From Planctomycetota bacterium (GTDB lineage Bacteria; Planctomycetota; Phycisphaerae; Sedimentisphaerales; Anaerobacaceae), in NCBI GenBank assembly GCA_019456145.1, contig VRUL01000021.1, positions 1 to 51,597 of the forward strand: a DNA stretch of 51,597 nucleotides. The letters run 5' to 3'. The notes below the pieces were generated by a model. The model had not been told where the DNA came from. It did no database searches and was given only the letters and a program-made list of their open reading frames with translations. The number at the start of each line of letters is the position of its first letter. Position 1 is the stretch's first letter. Positions 18,889 through 28,367 of the stretch are shown here, in pieces. The position numbers and the translations under genes were made by a program.

Positions 18889-18965
18889 CATTGCGAGCCC
18901 GAATGAAGTGAGGGCGCGGCAATCTCATCCGTTACGTTTTCGATTGCTTCACTGCGCTCGCAATG
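18889..18965. repeat. REP-like dispersed inverted repeat
   Basis: Bounded by CATTGCGAG and its complement CTCGCAATG, with internal GGCAATCTCA and CGATTGCTTC arms, so the whole element can fold on itself. A half copy with the same CATTGCGAG...GCAATCTCA core lies at 27037-27069. It occupies the space where the lost HepT would have been. Confidence 0.7.
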
Positions 18966-19073
18966 GCACTCTGTGTCAGTTTTGGAAAATTGAACAGCTG
19001 AATTTCGAATTTGTTTTGAATTTCGATATTCGAATTCCGGATTTAATAAAATAGTCATCAGGAGCAAAAATAA

Positions 19074-20051
19074 GTGGAATTCGACCTTGACTATGCACGG
19101 AAGGTAATCAAAGCAGAGGCCGAGGCCATAGATTCTGTTACGCCGATTGTCGATGCCTCTTTTGCTAAGGCCGCCGATATGATTTACAACTGCACCGGCT
19201 CATGCATAGTAAGCGGAATCGGAAAAGCAGGAATCATCGGACAAAAGATAAGCGCAACAATGGCTTCGACCGGAACGCCAAGCCATTTCCTGCATCCTGT
19301 CGAGGCCGTTCACGGAGACCTCGGAAGGTTACGCCAGGATGATATTGTGATTGTACTAAGCTACGGAGGAGAAACCGATGAGGTCGTTCGCCTGATCAAT
19401 CTCGTCAAGCAGCTCCAGATTAAACTTATTGCAATAACCGGTGACAGCGACTCGACTCTCAGCAGGCACGCCGACGTTGTACTTTGTATGGGACAAATGG
19501 ACGAGGCATGTCCGCTTGGCGTAGCTCCCAGTGTTTCTACAGCTTGTATGCTGGCCATTGGTGATGCCCTGGCATTTACGGTTATGAAGGCACGTAATTT
19601 TAGCGTTGAAGACTATGCGCGCTTCCATCCCGGTGGCTCTCTGGGCGCGAAGTTGATGACCGTTGAGCAGTCGATGATGTTCAGGCCGGGCGAAAAATTG
19701 CCAATCGCACAAGTCAATGATACGATAGGACAATTGCTCGAAAAAACCAGCGATGTAAAACGACACGGAGCTGTAATGGTCGTTGATAACGACGGAAGAT
19801 TGGCCGGCATAATTACCGATGCCGACCTCAGACGTTTGATAACACAGCAGCAGCAGAAGGCTTTTGCGTTCAAAGCCTCTGATATTATGACTGCCGACTG
19901 CAAGAAAATAAGGGCTGATGCCCTCGCCGCAGAGGCAACTGCTATTTTTCATAAGTACAGAATTGACGACCTGCCCGTTGTAGACCCGGACGACAGGCCC
20001 CTCGGCCTAATCGACGTACAGGATATTGTGACGATAAAAGTCGTCGGATAA
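19074..20051 (+). CDS. kdsD: D-arabinose 5-phosphate isomerase
   Basis: 325 residues, GTG start 9 bases after CAGGAGC. It converts ribulose 5-phosphate to arabinose 5-phosphate, the first step to Kdo of LPS. N-terminal SIS domain with GIGKAGIIGQKISATMASTG, HPVEAVHGDLGRL, and LSYGGETDEVVRL; the HPGGSLGAKL motif closes it at about residue 190. Two CBS repeats follow (GAVMVVDNDGRLAGIITDAD; HKYRIDDLPVVDPDDRPLGL). kdsC and an lptC-like gene follow, fixing the role over GutQ or KpsF. Confidence 0.94.
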   Translation: MEFDLDYARKVIKAEAEAIDSVTPIVDASFAKAADMIYNCTGSCIVSGIGKAGIIGQKISATMASTGTPSHFLHPVEAVHGDLGRLRQDDIVIVLSYGGETDEVVRLINLVKQLQIKLIAITGDSDSTLSRHADVVLCMGQMDEACPLGVAPSVSTACMLAIGDALAFTVMKARNFSVEDYARFHPGGSLGAKLMTVEQSMMFRPGEKLPIAQVNDTIGQLLEKTSDVKRHGAVMVVDNDGRLAGIITDADLRRLITQQQQKAFAFKASDIMTADCKKIRADALAAEATAIFHKYRIDDLPVVDPDDRPLGLIDVQDIVTIKVVG

Positions 20052-20110
20052 ATAAAACGGATGCTCGATGTTCGAGAATCGAGTATCTGGTATTGAGAAT
20101 CGATTTTACT

Positions 20111-20638
20111 ATGCCCAATCTCGCCGACATTCAAATGCTGGTCATGGACGTTGACGGCGTCTTGACCGATACTGCTATAATTATCAATGCTGACGGCAGC
20201 GAGAGCAAGGTTTTCAGTTCACTGGACGGCCACGGTATTCGAATGTGGCAAAGGGCAGGGCTCAAAGCTGCTTTCCTGAGCGGAAGAGAATCTGAACCGA
20301 CTGCGCGCCGCGCCGCGCAGCTCGATATAGAATATTGTATCCAGGATTGTCATAACAAACTCCCCGCCCTTAAAGAGCTTGCCGAAAAACTCGACCTAAA
20401 GGCGCAGCAAATCGCTTTCATTGGTGATGATTTAACGGACCTGCCCTCTATTCGATACGCAGGCTTTGGCGTAGCCGTTGCCAATGCTGTTGATGAAGTT
20501 AAGCAGTATGCCGATTACGTAACCACTCGGCCCGGTGGTAGGGGGGCCGTGCGGGAAGTGATAGAATACATCCTGAAAAATACCGGCAAATGGCAGGAGC
20601 TTATCGCCAGGTATTTGCCGCCTTCCAAAAAGTCATAA
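20111..20638 (+). CDS. kdsC: 3-deoxy-D-manno-octulosonate 8-phosphate phosphatase
   Basis: 175 residues from ATG 20111 (MPNLADIQML); an in-frame TTG at 20093 would add six residues inside repeat-like sequence. HAD C0-type fold without a large cap: nucleophile motif MDVDGVLTD (Asp13, Asp15), LSGRESEPT, then GDDLTDLP. It releases Kdo from Kdo 8-phosphate. The 59-base spacer after kdsD contains the ATCGAGTATC-type short repeats seen elsewhere in the window. Confidence 0.93.
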   Translation: MPNLADIQMLVMDVDGVLTDTAIIINADGSESKVFSSLDGHGIRMWQRAGLKAAFLSGRESEPTARRAAQLDIEYCIQDCHNKLPALKELAEKLDLKAQQIAFIGDDLTDLPSIRYAGFGVAVANAVDEVKQYADYVTTRPGGRGAVREVIEYILKNTGKWQELIARYLPPSKKS

Positions 20639-20677
20639 AGGACGCTTCGGTTCCACGTATGGCCAAATGAGGTGATT

Positions 20678-22876
20678 ATGGTTGACTCGCGAAAATTCCG
20701 GGTATGGCTTATTTCACTGGGAGCTGTCCTTGCCTTATATCTGCTTTATAGCCTGATAAGCAAAACACCTCCCATTGAGATTGATACAAACCAGGATTTC
20801 ACAGGCACCTTTACCGACGCTAATGGTGGCGAGCTGGGCGATGAAATTGGGATGATGGGAAATATTGGCGTTGGAACCGTCAGAAAGGCTGAATACATAC
20901 ACCTCAACGAGCAAAAGAAGGTTGACAGGATTTTGGGCTTCCAGGAGCTTCTACACAAAACCGAAAACGAATGGGAAGGTAAAAAGCCGTATATGAACAT
21001 TTTTCGCCGCGACTTGGGTTGTTATATTACGGCCGACAGGGCCGATGTCAGAATTGAGACCGTTGCCGGCAAACCAGCTCCCAGGGATGCAAAATTCACA
21101 GGAAACGTTGTTGCGCACATTTTGCCTGAAAATTCAAGCGATATTAAAGAAGGCTTTTTCTATCTCGATGATGTGACTTTTATCAGCGATAAATCTCAAT
21201 TTCTAACACCCGGACCTGTCAAATATACCTCAGAAGACATTCATATGGCCGGAAAAGGGCTCGAACTCATTTATAATGAACAGCTTGAGCGAATTGAACT
21301 TCTTAAAGTATTTCATCTGGAAAGTGTGCGTCTAAAGAGCACCCAGTCACCTTTTTTCCCCAAAGAAAAGAACAAAGGCAAGGGGCCGCTCGATCCCAAC
21401 TCTCAGATGCCGAAGCAGCAGCCGGAAAAAACTGTCACGTCCGATGATTCTCAAAAGGTCAAAAGTTCACCTCCTGAAAGTACGCAAGCCCCCGAAAAAA
21501 ATGAAGCCGAACATTACAGATGTGTATTCAGTAAGAATGTTGTTATAGACAGTCCCGAGCAATTGATTTTTGCTTCTGAAAAGCTTTCTATTTACGACAT
21601 CTTCCAGGCCAAAGATTTAGAAGGGCAATCCGATAACGCCGACCCGAACGGTGCTGACCCGGTTAAAACAACAACCGCCAACAGCGCAACGGATGAGGAA
21701 AACCCGTTCGAACCAAACTCACCCGGTTCCCCGAACTCGCAGGCAATACCGGCGCAGGAACCTGTCGATATCGTTGTTACCTGTGACAAGGGACTGGTTA
21801 TTACTCCCATAGATGTTCCGCAACCCGATACGAATTCCGCTCTTCTCACTAATGAGCAGTTACTTGAAGCTGCTCGCGGCAAGCTCGAAAAATTAGAAAA
21901 AACTAATGGCCGAACAATTTTCATTGCTCAGAATATTGATTTTTCTGCCTCTACCCGTGATACAGTTGCAACCGGCCCCTCGGAGCTTACATTTTATACG
22001 GGCGACCTGATTCGCCCCGAAGCCAATGAAGCTATCGTACCGGTCAAAATTACCGCCCAAACCAAAGCTCAGTTTCTCCCGGCCTCAAATCAGGCCCTCT
22101 TCGAAGGCGATAGTGTATGTACGATGCTGAGGCAGGACCCCAACAGCCAACAGAAGTACGCACTTTCGGCGCAGCAGCTTACGGTGGATTTATCGAAGGA
22201 TAAAGATAAACGTCCCTCTGCTTCTGCTGGTACTATCGAGCATCTAACTGCCGTCGGCGGAACGGTTCAGCTCGACACTTCCAAGTGGGCAGGAAAAAAA
22301 TTGCTTGGCTTTACTAAGCTAAAATGTCGCAGGTTTGAATATGACGCCAAGGAGCAGTACTTTTTGGCGACCGGGCCCGGTGTAATAGCAATAGACAATT
22401 CCAACATCTCCGAGCCCAACGCAGCTTCAGGCAGGTTCAGCATGCGCCGCCGATGCTATGCTGTTGTGGAAAACTTTGATACCTTGAAATATCTTTTAGA
22501 GACTAATCAAATTATTGCCCAGGCCAAAAGCCAGGGACTTGTTGTCGATTACTTTCCTATTGTTGATGGTAAGTACGGCCAGCGTGTTACGGTTACCGCC
22601 GGTCGAGTAGTGGCCAACCTTGTGGAAATCCCGGGCGGCCCGACAGAGCTTTCAACCCTTCATGCAACCGGAGGAGTCGAATACGAGGAAAAAGATAAGG
22701 AATTTTCAGGAAACGAGTTATTCTTCGATGCCCTAAAATCCATCCTCACAGTCCAGGGCGACGACTCTCACCCCTGTATTTATAATGGCACTCTTGTTGA
22801 CCAAATTGAGTACGACCTGAAAACCGGCAGGGTCAAATTTCAAATCGTCGGCCCTGGTGTAATACAGAGAAAATGA
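20678..22876 (+). CDS. LptC/LptA-like LPS-transport periplasmic protein, very large
   Basis: 733 residues from ATG 20678, with GAGG 5 bases upstream; a GTG two codons earlier is possible. One N-terminal membrane anchor (VWLISLGAVLALYLLYSLI), then LptC-like beta-strand units (ITADRADVRIET, TFISDKSQFLTPGPVKYTS) and further OstA-like segments (VTAGRVVANLVEIPGGPTEL, HATGGVEYEEKDKEFSGNEL). Pro/Ser/Asn-rich linkers lie at about 225-275 and 315-365. LptC passes LPS from LptBFG to the LptA bridge; the length suggests LptC and LptA-like beta-jellyroll parts in one chain. It follows kdsD-kdsC, and no lptB is seen downstream. Confidence 0.78.
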   Translation: MVDSRKFRVWLISLGAVLALYLLYSLISKTPPIEIDTNQDFTGTFTDANGGELGDEIGMMGNIGVGTVRKAEYIHLNEQKKVDRILGFQELLHKTENEWEGKKPYMNIFRRDLGCYITADRADVRIETVAGKPAPRDAKFTGNVVAHILPENSSDIKEGFFYLDDVTFISDKSQFLTPGPVKYTSEDIHMAGKGLELIYNEQLERIELLKVFHLESVRLKSTQSPFFPKEKNKGKGPLDPNSQMPKQQPEKTVTSDDSQKVKSSPPESTQAPEKNEAEHYRCVFSKNVVIDSPEQLIFASEKLSIYDIFQAKDLEGQSDNADPNGADPVKTTTANSATDEENPFEPNSPGSPNSQAIPAQEPVDIVVTCDKGLVITPIDVPQPDTNSALLTNEQLLEAARGKLEKLEKTNGRTIFIAQNIDFSASTRDTVATGPSELTFYTGDLIRPEANEAIVPVKITAQTKAQFLPASNQALFEGDSVCTMLRQDPNSQQKYALSAQQLTVDLSKDKDKRPSASAGTIEHLTAVGGTVQLDTSKWAGKKLLGFTKLKCRRFEYDAKEQYFLATGPGVIAIDNSNISEPNAASGRFSMRRRCYAVVENFDTLKYLLETNQIIAQAKSQGLVVDYFPIVDGKYGQRVTVTAGRVVANLVEIPGGPTELSTLHATGGVEYEEKDKEFSGNELFFDALKSILTVQGDDSHPCIYNGTLVDQIEYDLKTGRVKFQIVGPGVIQRK

Positions 22877-22911
22877 TAGCGGAGATGAGAAACTAAAGGC
22901 TAAGCTCTCTG

Positions 22912-23592
22912 TCAGGCACAGAGCTGTTGTAAATCGTCTATGCTTAATTCGCTCAGGCCTGCAACGATTTTTTCAGCCATCGACAGTTGCCCCGTATCGT
23001 AGGTGTTTGTTATCCCGACCGTGTGCATCCCGGCGGCTTCCCCGGCCTCCAGACCCCAATGTGAATCTTCTATAATAACACATTCGTTTGCTGCAATAGA
23101 ATTTTGACCACCCTCGTTAAGTCTCTTTAATGCCAACGAAAATCCTTCCGGGTCAGGTTTGCCTTTTGTTACCTGGTCCCCGGATACTATCGCTTCAAAA
23201 AAAGAGACCAGCCCGGATTGTTCCAATATCAGTTCAATCTCTTCCAGCACCGCACCCGAGCATATTGCCATCGGAATTCCATTGTCCCTGAGCATTTGCA
23301 GAAACTCCGGAGCGCCGTCAAATATCGTAGCTTCGCTTGCTGCCAGTTCTTTGAATATTTTGTTTTTTTGCTTTATAAGATTTTTAATTTGTTCCGAATC
23401 CAGTCCCAGCCCGCCTTGGCGTACAACTATCTCAAAGCAATCAAGGTCGGTAAAGCCCAGATATTCTTTGTAGTAGACCTCTTCTTTTATCTCGATGTTA
23501 TACTGGGCTAACACCTGGTTAAACGCACGAAGGTGCAGGGCCTCCGAATCCGTTATGACTCCGTCGAAATCGAATATAACTGCTCTGAACAT
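22912..23592 (-). CDS. HAD-family phosphatase, beta-phosphoglucomutase-like
   Basis: 226 residues, GGGAGAG ribosome site. All four HAD motifs are visible: FDFDGVITDSEALH (Asp8, Asp10), ICSGA, TKGKPDPEGF and VIIEDSHWGLEAGEAAGM, with a helical cap between motifs I and II. Substrate cannot be told from sequence; beta-phosphoglucomutase, phosphoglycolate or sugar-phosphate phosphatases share this pattern. It starts 10 bases after the acyl-CoA dehydrogenase gene and is translated from the same transcript. Confidence 0.9.
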   Translation of the reverse strand: MFRAVIFDFDGVITDSEALHLRAFNQVLAQYNIEIKEEVYYKEYLGFTDLDCFEIVVRQGGLGLDSEQIKNLIKQKNKIFKELAASEATIFDGAPEFLQMLRDNGIPMAICSGAVLEEIELILEQSGLVSFFEAIVSGDQVTKGKPDPEGFSLALKRLNEGGQNSIAANECVIIEDSHWGLEAGEAAGMHTVGITNTYDTGQLSMAEKIVAGLSELSIDDLQQLCA

Positions 23593-23602
23593 TATCTCTC
23601 CC

Positions 23603-25408
23603 TTACTCGGTCGGGACAGGACCTACCATGGCTTCATAATCCGTAAATGTCGACTTATCACCGGCACATATCGACTCTGTAAGCGAAGCGATCTTTGGAG
23701 CATTCTTGGTAATAAATCTTCGCGCAATCATCACCTTACGCTCTTTCATACCGATGGTTCCGCCGTTGTCACCCTGGCCGTTTTCCGCGGCCGCGACCTC
23801 CATATCAACTTCGGTGCTCGCCTGGCCGCAGAATAGATACCCGATAATCAAATCTATCGCGATATCCACCAGCGCTTTGCCATAAAGGCCCATATATTCG
23901 CTGCCGTTTTCTTTCACGAAGGCGATCGATTTTTGCAATTGCTCTATCCCCTCGGCAAGTTTATCGAGCAAATCCTTCAATCCCGGCTCAAACTGTTGCC
24001 CGGCAAGTTCGCCGATGATTTTTTCAGCCGTGCCGCTGCAAACGCCCCGGACCGCGGCCAAAACCTGCAATTGGCTTGTCCCTTCGTAAATAGTGGTAAT
24101 TCTCGCGTCGCGGGTGTGCCGTTCACACGCATAGTCCCGCATATACCCGCTGCCTCCCAGCACCTGCATCGAATCGTACGCTATCCTGTTACACATCTCG
24201 CTGCAATAATATTTACTTATCGGCGTCAGCATACCCGCGTATCTTTTATATTTTCGCGAACCAATCTTAAGCCGCTTGGCTTCCGCTTTATCTTTAGGAG
24301 GATTCTCTTGCAGTCGTCTGGCGTATCCAATCTCCAAATCCATAATCCGCGAAGTCTCATACAAAAGTGCCCGCCCGGCCTCGATTGCAACCTTCATATC
24401 GATGAGCATATCACGAACGGGTGGAAGCTTCTCGATAGCGACGGCAAATTGCCTCCTTGTCGCAGCGTAATTGCGCGCGACTCGGAACGCCGCCTCCGCG
24501 ATACCCACCGATTGCGCCGCAATACCGATGCGCGCCCCGTTCATCAGGCTCATAACGTATGTTATAAGCCCGCGCTGGCGGTCCCCGATTATCTCACAGG
24601 GCGTATTGTCAAAGAATATTTCGCACGTCGGTGAGCCGTGGATACCGAGTTTATCTTCAAGCCGCCGAATAAGCACTGTTGGACCTCGGTCACACACAAA
24701 AAGGCTCAGTCCCCGGCCGTCGTTTATCTCCGGCTCACTGCGCGCCAGTACCAGCAGCACCTCGCCGCACCCGTTGGTTATAAACCGCTTGACCCCGTGC
24801 AGAAACCATTTGTCGTCTTTATCTTGAAACGCCCGCAGCTTGATCGCCTGCAAATCGCTGCCCGCGTCAGGCTCGGTCAGGACCATCGCCCCCGTTACCT
24901 TGCATGCGGAAAAATCGTATAGGTACTTCTGTTTGAGTTCCTCCGATGCAAACGCGTTGATGGTCTCCGCGATCCCCTGCAAGCCGAATATGTTCATAAG
25001 TGAAGCATCCGCCCGCGAGACCATCTCAATCGCTATCGCGTATATAGTGTTGGGAAAATTCAAACCCCCGAACCGGTGCGGCAGCGTAAAACCCATGACC
25101 TCCGCTTGCCCAAGTTTCTCAAGATTCTCAGCCGTCCCCTTTGCATACGATACTGTTCCGTCTTCGTTAAGGATATTGCCTTGCCGGTCTACATCTTCAG
25201 CCCGCGGGGCGATGAACTCACCGCTCAACTGACCCAGCGAATCCAGCACCATATCGTAATTTTGTTTCGCTTCGTCGGCATTGGCTGGGGCATGGTCAAA
25301 CTCGCCGGCGAACTTAAAACTGTCCTCGACAAGCTCAGCTAATTTGCCCGTGTCTATATGCCTGAACAAAAACCGTATATCGTCGTTGTCTCTGTAAAAA
25401 TTCGCCAT
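23603..25408 (-). CDS. Acyl-CoA dehydrogenase, long form
   Basis: 601 residues, longer than the 380-residue core owing to an extra C-terminal helical region (from about 460). FAD and substrate motifs: VTGAMVLTEPDAGSDLQAI, RFITNGCGEVLLVLARSEP, ASRKYKRYAGM, GGSGYMRDYACERHTRDARI. Catalytic base Glu442 lies in TTIYEGTSQLQVLA. It oxidises acyl-CoA to enoyl-CoA and hands electrons to ETF. The etfA and etfB genes upstream on the same strand make this pairing likely. Ribosome site GAGAAGG. Chain-length specificity is not evident. Confidence 0.93.
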   Translation of the reverse strand: MANFYRDNDDIRFLFRHIDTGKLAELVEDSFKFAGEFDHAPANADEAKQNYDMVLDSLGQLSGEFIAPRAEDVDRQGNILNEDGTVSYAKGTAENLEKLGQAEVMGFTLPHRFGGLNFPNTIYAIAIEMVSRADASLMNIFGLQGIAETINAFASEELKQKYLYDFSACKVTGAMVLTEPDAGSDLQAIKLRAFQDKDDKWFLHGVKRFITNGCGEVLLVLARSEPEINDGRGLSLFVCDRGPTVLIRRLEDKLGIHGSPTCEIFFDNTPCEIIGDRQRGLITYVMSLMNGARIGIAAQSVGIAEAAFRVARNYAATRRQFAVAIEKLPPVRDMLIDMKVAIEAGRALLYETSRIMDLEIGYARRLQENPPKDKAEAKRLKIGSRKYKRYAGMLTPISKYYCSEMCNRIAYDSMQVLGGSGYMRDYACERHTRDARITTIYEGTSQLQVLAAVRGVCSGTAEKIIGELAGQQFEPGLKDLLDKLAEGIEQLQKSIAFVKENGSEYMGLYGKALVDIAIDLIIGYLFCGQASTEVDMEVAAAENGQGDNGGTIGMKERKVMIARRFITKNAPKIASLTESICAGDKSTFTDYEAMVGPVPTE

Positions 25409-25423
25409 AAACCTTCTCGTCTC

Positions 25424-25873
25424 TTATTCTTTACGTTTGATTTTATATAAGCGAAAATGGCGCATAAGCTCGTTGGCAAGCTCCATAGTCGAGTCATCGG
25501 TGTCTGATTTCAATAGAATGACCGTCGGCCTGCCGGGGATAGCTACAGTTTCAATGACGCTGTGATTGCCGTCCTTATCATCGAACTCGGTTATGCTCCG
25601 GCTGGCCATAATCTTGCTGTCGTTATCTTTCCAGCTTTTGCCTCCCTGATGAAATGAGGGTAAGTGTTTGTCCCCACCTTCTTGAACAATGGAATCACCT
25701 AATTCCCATGCCGTCTGGTGCAGGATAGTCCCAAGTTGGCTCGACGAAGCCGTCGTGGTTATAATCTCCATACCGTATAAAGTATAAGTTGCCGCACGCG
25801 GATACAAAAAGTATGCAGCCGCCCCGGCATGGGCCAGCGTAAGCAAAATAATTACGATTACTTTTTTCCTCAT
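25424..25873 (-). CDS. Small membrane-anchored protein of unknown function
   Basis: 149 residues. One N-terminal hydrophobic anchor or uncleaved signal (VIVIILLTLAHAGAAAYFLY), then a soluble part with a strand-like VIETVAIPGRPTVILLKSD and a helical C-terminus (MELANELMRHF..KIKRK). No family is recognised. It lies 30 bases after etfA and 15 before the acyl-CoA dehydrogenase gene, so it is part of the operon, but nothing links it functionally. Confidence 0.65.
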   Translation of the reverse strand: MRKKVIVIILLTLAHAGAAAYFLYPRAATYTLYGMEIITTTASSSQLGTILHQTAWELGDSIVQEGGDKHLPSFHQGGKSWKDNDSKIMASRSITEFDDKDGNHSVIETVAIPGRPTVILLKSDTDDSTMELANELMRHFRLYKIKRKE

Positions 25874-25903
25874 TACTATTACTCCGAACCGATATCAAGC
25901 ATC

Positions 25904-26932
25904 TCAGCTTTTATCTTTAATTGCGTTAATCATTTTCGGCACAACTTCGTTTAAGTCGCCGACTATCTTATAATGTGCGGTCTGGAATATCGGCGCATCC
26001 GGATCGTTATTGATAGCGACGATTTTCTGGCTCTGGTTCATCCCCGCCTGGTGCTGAATCGCACCGCTTATTCCGACTGCTATATACAGATTGGGCCGAA
26101 CCGTTGTCCCTGTTTGTCCGACCTGGTGGTCGTGGTCAATAAATCCAAGGTCCACCGCCGCTCTGCTCGCTCCCGGCGCACCGCCTAAGCAATTTGCCAA
26201 ATCCCAGATAAGCTTGAAATTATTTTTACTGCCAACCCCTGCTCCGCCGGCCACAATTATACGTGCTGCCTTGAGGTTAACTTTCTTCGCCCGTTTGTGT
26301 TCGGCTAAAATCTCTAACGGCAAATCCTCTTGTGACAGTGACGTTTTCTCTTCGATAATTTCCCCGGTCCGCGAAGCGTCCGCCTCCGGCATCGGCATCA
26401 CCCCTTCACGCACCGTCGCCATTTGAGGCCACCTGTCGTAATTGATGATGGTGGCGATTATATTTCCGCCGAAGGCAGGCCTTACCTGGAACATCAGGTT
26501 TTTATGTAGCTGTTTATCGCTTGCCGTTGTATGGTCACCGATTTGCAAATCCGTGCAGTCCGCCGTCAGCCCTGCCTTTGCCGCGCTTGCAATCCGAGGC
26601 GCCAGACCCCGCCCGGTGACGGTCGCCCCGTAAAGAACAATCTGCGGCTCATACTTATGAATCAAATCGTAGATTACTTTCGCATAGCTGTTGGCCTGGT
26701 AAGCGCCCAGCAGGGGGTCTTCAACCAGGTATACCTTGTCGGCTCCGTAGTGTATCAGCTTTGTTGCCAGCTCTTTGACGTTGTCCCCTAAAACGACCGC
26801 CGCCAGTTTTACCCCGAGAGTTTCAGCCAAATATCGGGCCTTGCTCATCAGCTCGATCGGCGTATCCTCTAATTGCCCGCCATGCTGCTCGCCAAATACC
26901 CAAACTTCACCGTCTCTATTTACATTTATCAT
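25904..26932 (-). CDS. etfA: Electron transfer flavoprotein alpha subunit
   Basis: 342 residues. The N-terminal domain begins VWVFGEQHGGQLEDTPIEL. The C-terminal FAD domain has VAGGAGVGSKNNF, GAPGASRAAVDLGFIDHDH, QVGQTGTTVRPNLY, and GISGAIQHQAGM. With EtfB it accepts electrons from acyl-CoA dehydrogenases and passes them to a quinone reductase or, in bifurcating forms, to ferredoxin and NAD. Start ATG 26932 has a weak ribosome site. It is separated from etfB by 219 bases full of repeats, unusual for these normally abutting genes. Confidence 0.95.
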   Translation of the reverse strand: MINVNRDGEVWVFGEQHGGQLEDTPIELMSKARYLAETLGVKLAAVVLGDNVKELATKLIHYGADKVYLVEDPLLGAYQANSYAKVIYDLIHKYEPQIVLYGATVTGRGLAPRIASAAKAGLTADCTDLQIGDHTTASDKQLHKNLMFQVRPAFGGNIIATIINYDRWPQMATVREGVMPMPEADASRTGEIIEEKTSLSQEDLPLEILAEHKRAKKVNLKAARIIVAGGAGVGSKNNFKLIWDLANCLGGAPGASRAAVDLGFIDHDHQVGQTGTTVRPNLYIAVGISGAIQHQAGMNQSQKIVAINNDPDAPIFQTAHYKIVGDLNEVVPKMINAIKDKS

Positions 26933-26961
26933 AATTTATGTCTCGTATTACAGTCCCTTGT

Positions 26962-27069
26962 CATTCTGACTGTTATTGCCCCACTGTTATTCCGAGCGCA
27001 GCGAAGCGGAGTCGAGGAATCTATTTATTAATTCGTCATTGCGAGGCCCAAAGGGCCGTGGCAATCTCA
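26962..27069. repeat. Two dispersed repeat units between etfB and etfA
   Basis: The stretch contains CATTCTGAC...TTCCGAGCGCAGCGAAG...GAGGAATCT and then CATTGCGAGG...GCAATCTCA, two REP-like units of the kind common in environmental bacterial genomes. The second shares its core with 18889-18965. AT-rich ATCAAGTATCAAGTATCGAG units follow at about 27118-27147. Confidence 0.65.
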
Positions 27070-27151
27070 ATTCGACATTCTATATTCTTTGTTCGATATT
27101 CGTTATTCATATCTCGTATCAAGCATCAAGTATCAAGTATCGAGAATCCCT

Positions 27152-28063
27152 TCACGAAATTATCTTGTCATCAATCAACTCGTGTACCATACCTGAGATC
27201 CCATTCTCGCTTGGCTCGATGTCCTTACTTCCCTTCGCGGCTAAGACAACACTTTGAATACGATGGACCTTCGTCGGCGAGCCGCTTCGCCCGCACCAGT
27301 TCAAATCCGCACCGATAAAATCCAAATCCCATTGTTTAATCAACAGGTTTTTTTCTTCCAATAAGCCGCACTTCCGCTCGATAAGGGCCTTGGTTGTTGC
27401 CTCGTCGGCTTCATGATTATCGTCTTTGACTTCCCGTTCGATTTCGAAAGGTGTGCGTGCATTTTTATATTTCATCATTTTCTTCGCGGCTGCTACCCTC
27501 GGCTCATTGGCTTCGCCCGTAACTGTCAGCAGCACCGGCAGGCTGGTTTTGACCTGCTGCCACCCGGCTCCGATATTTCGACGGGCTGTGATATTTTTGC
27601 CGTTTAGCTCCATAAGCTCTTCAACGTAAGTAATCTGAGGAACGCCCAATTTCTCAGCCAACTGTGGCCCCACCTGTGCCGTGTCACCGTCGATTGCCTG
27701 TCTGCCGCAGATAACAATATCAAAATCAAACTTTTTGACCGCGCAGCTCAGGATATAACTGGTTGCCAACGTATCACTGGCCGCACATCGCTTGTCGGTT
27801 ATCAGGATTGCCTCGTCGGCCCCTCGAAAAAGCGAATCGCGAAGAATACTGCTCGCCCCCGGCAGACCCATCGTGATAACCGTAATGTTTCCGCCGTATT
27901 TTTCCTTGATCTCAAGGGCCAGTTCGAGCCCATTGAGGTCTTCAGGATTAAAAATAGCCGGCAGGGCGGAACGATTGACCGTCCCGTCATCGTTCATCGC
28001 CTGCCCCGTAATCCTTTTGGTATCAGGAACTTGCTTTATCAGTACGACACAATTATAAGCCAC
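27152..28063 (-). CDS. etfB: Electron transfer flavoprotein beta subunit
   Basis: 303 residues from GTG 28063, which has GGAG 7 bases upstream (MAYNCVVLIKQVPDTKRITG); a TTG 10 codons earlier lacks support. Signatures: NPEDLNGLELALEIKEKYGG, ITMGLPGASSILRDSL, GRQAIDGDTAQVGPQLAEKL, and the variable C-terminal recognition region. The RQAIDGDTAQVGPQ form is typical of anaerobe and bifurcating-type EtfB as well as some respiratory ones, so physiology is open. First gene of the etf-acyl-CoA dehydrogenase operon. Confidence 0.95.
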   Translation of the reverse strand: MAYNCVVLIKQVPDTKRITGQAMNDDGTVNRSALPAIFNPEDLNGLELALEIKEKYGGNITVITMGLPGASSILRDSLFRGADEAILITDKRCAASDTLATSYILSCAVKKFDFDIVICGRQAIDGDTAQVGPQLAEKLGVPQITYVEELMELNGKNITARRNIGAGWQQVKTSLPVLLTVTGEANEPRVAAAKKMMKYKNARTPFEIEREVKDDNHEADEATTKALIERKCGLLEEKNLLIKQWDLDFIGADLNWCGRSGSPTKVHRIQSVVLAAKGSKDIEPSENGISGMVHELIDDKIIS

Positions 28064-28147
28064 CTGTTGTCTCCATTTTTTTATCTTTAGCAATAACTCA
28101 TTGGCCGTTATCTCGTCCGAGATACGATTTACGAGTCACGAGATGCG

Positions 28148-28176
28148 AATTTAAACCGAATTCCAGGCCAAGTCAA
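28148..28176 (-). promoter_or_regulatory. Sigma70-type promoter of the etf operon
   Basis: Minus-strand TTGACT (28171-28176), 17-base spacer, TAAATT (28148-28153), giving a leader of about 80 bases. A perfect ATCTCG-TC-CGAGAT palindrome (28112-28125) lies in that leader. Confidence 0.6.
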
Positions 28177-28231
28177 GGCCAAATCTGTCCAGCTTTGCCG
28201 TTCTGCCACACAAAAGTCCTATAAAAAATAC

Positions 28232-28260
28232 TTGACAGCCCTCTGACTGCCGGTTAACTT
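28232..28260 (+). promoter_or_regulatory. Putative promoter of the beta-helix protein cluster
   Basis: TTGACA (28232-28237), a 17-base spacer and a weaker TAACTT (28255-28260), about 105 bases before the ATG at 28368 and divergent from the etf promoter. Confidence 0.4.
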
Positions 28261-28367
28261 CTTCTTTATCATCATAGATATCGTCGATTAGGCCTTTCTA
28301 TGATTATCAGGTTTACACAATAAGGATTAGGCTTTAAAACCAAAACGAGGAAAAAGGAGGTTCGAAA

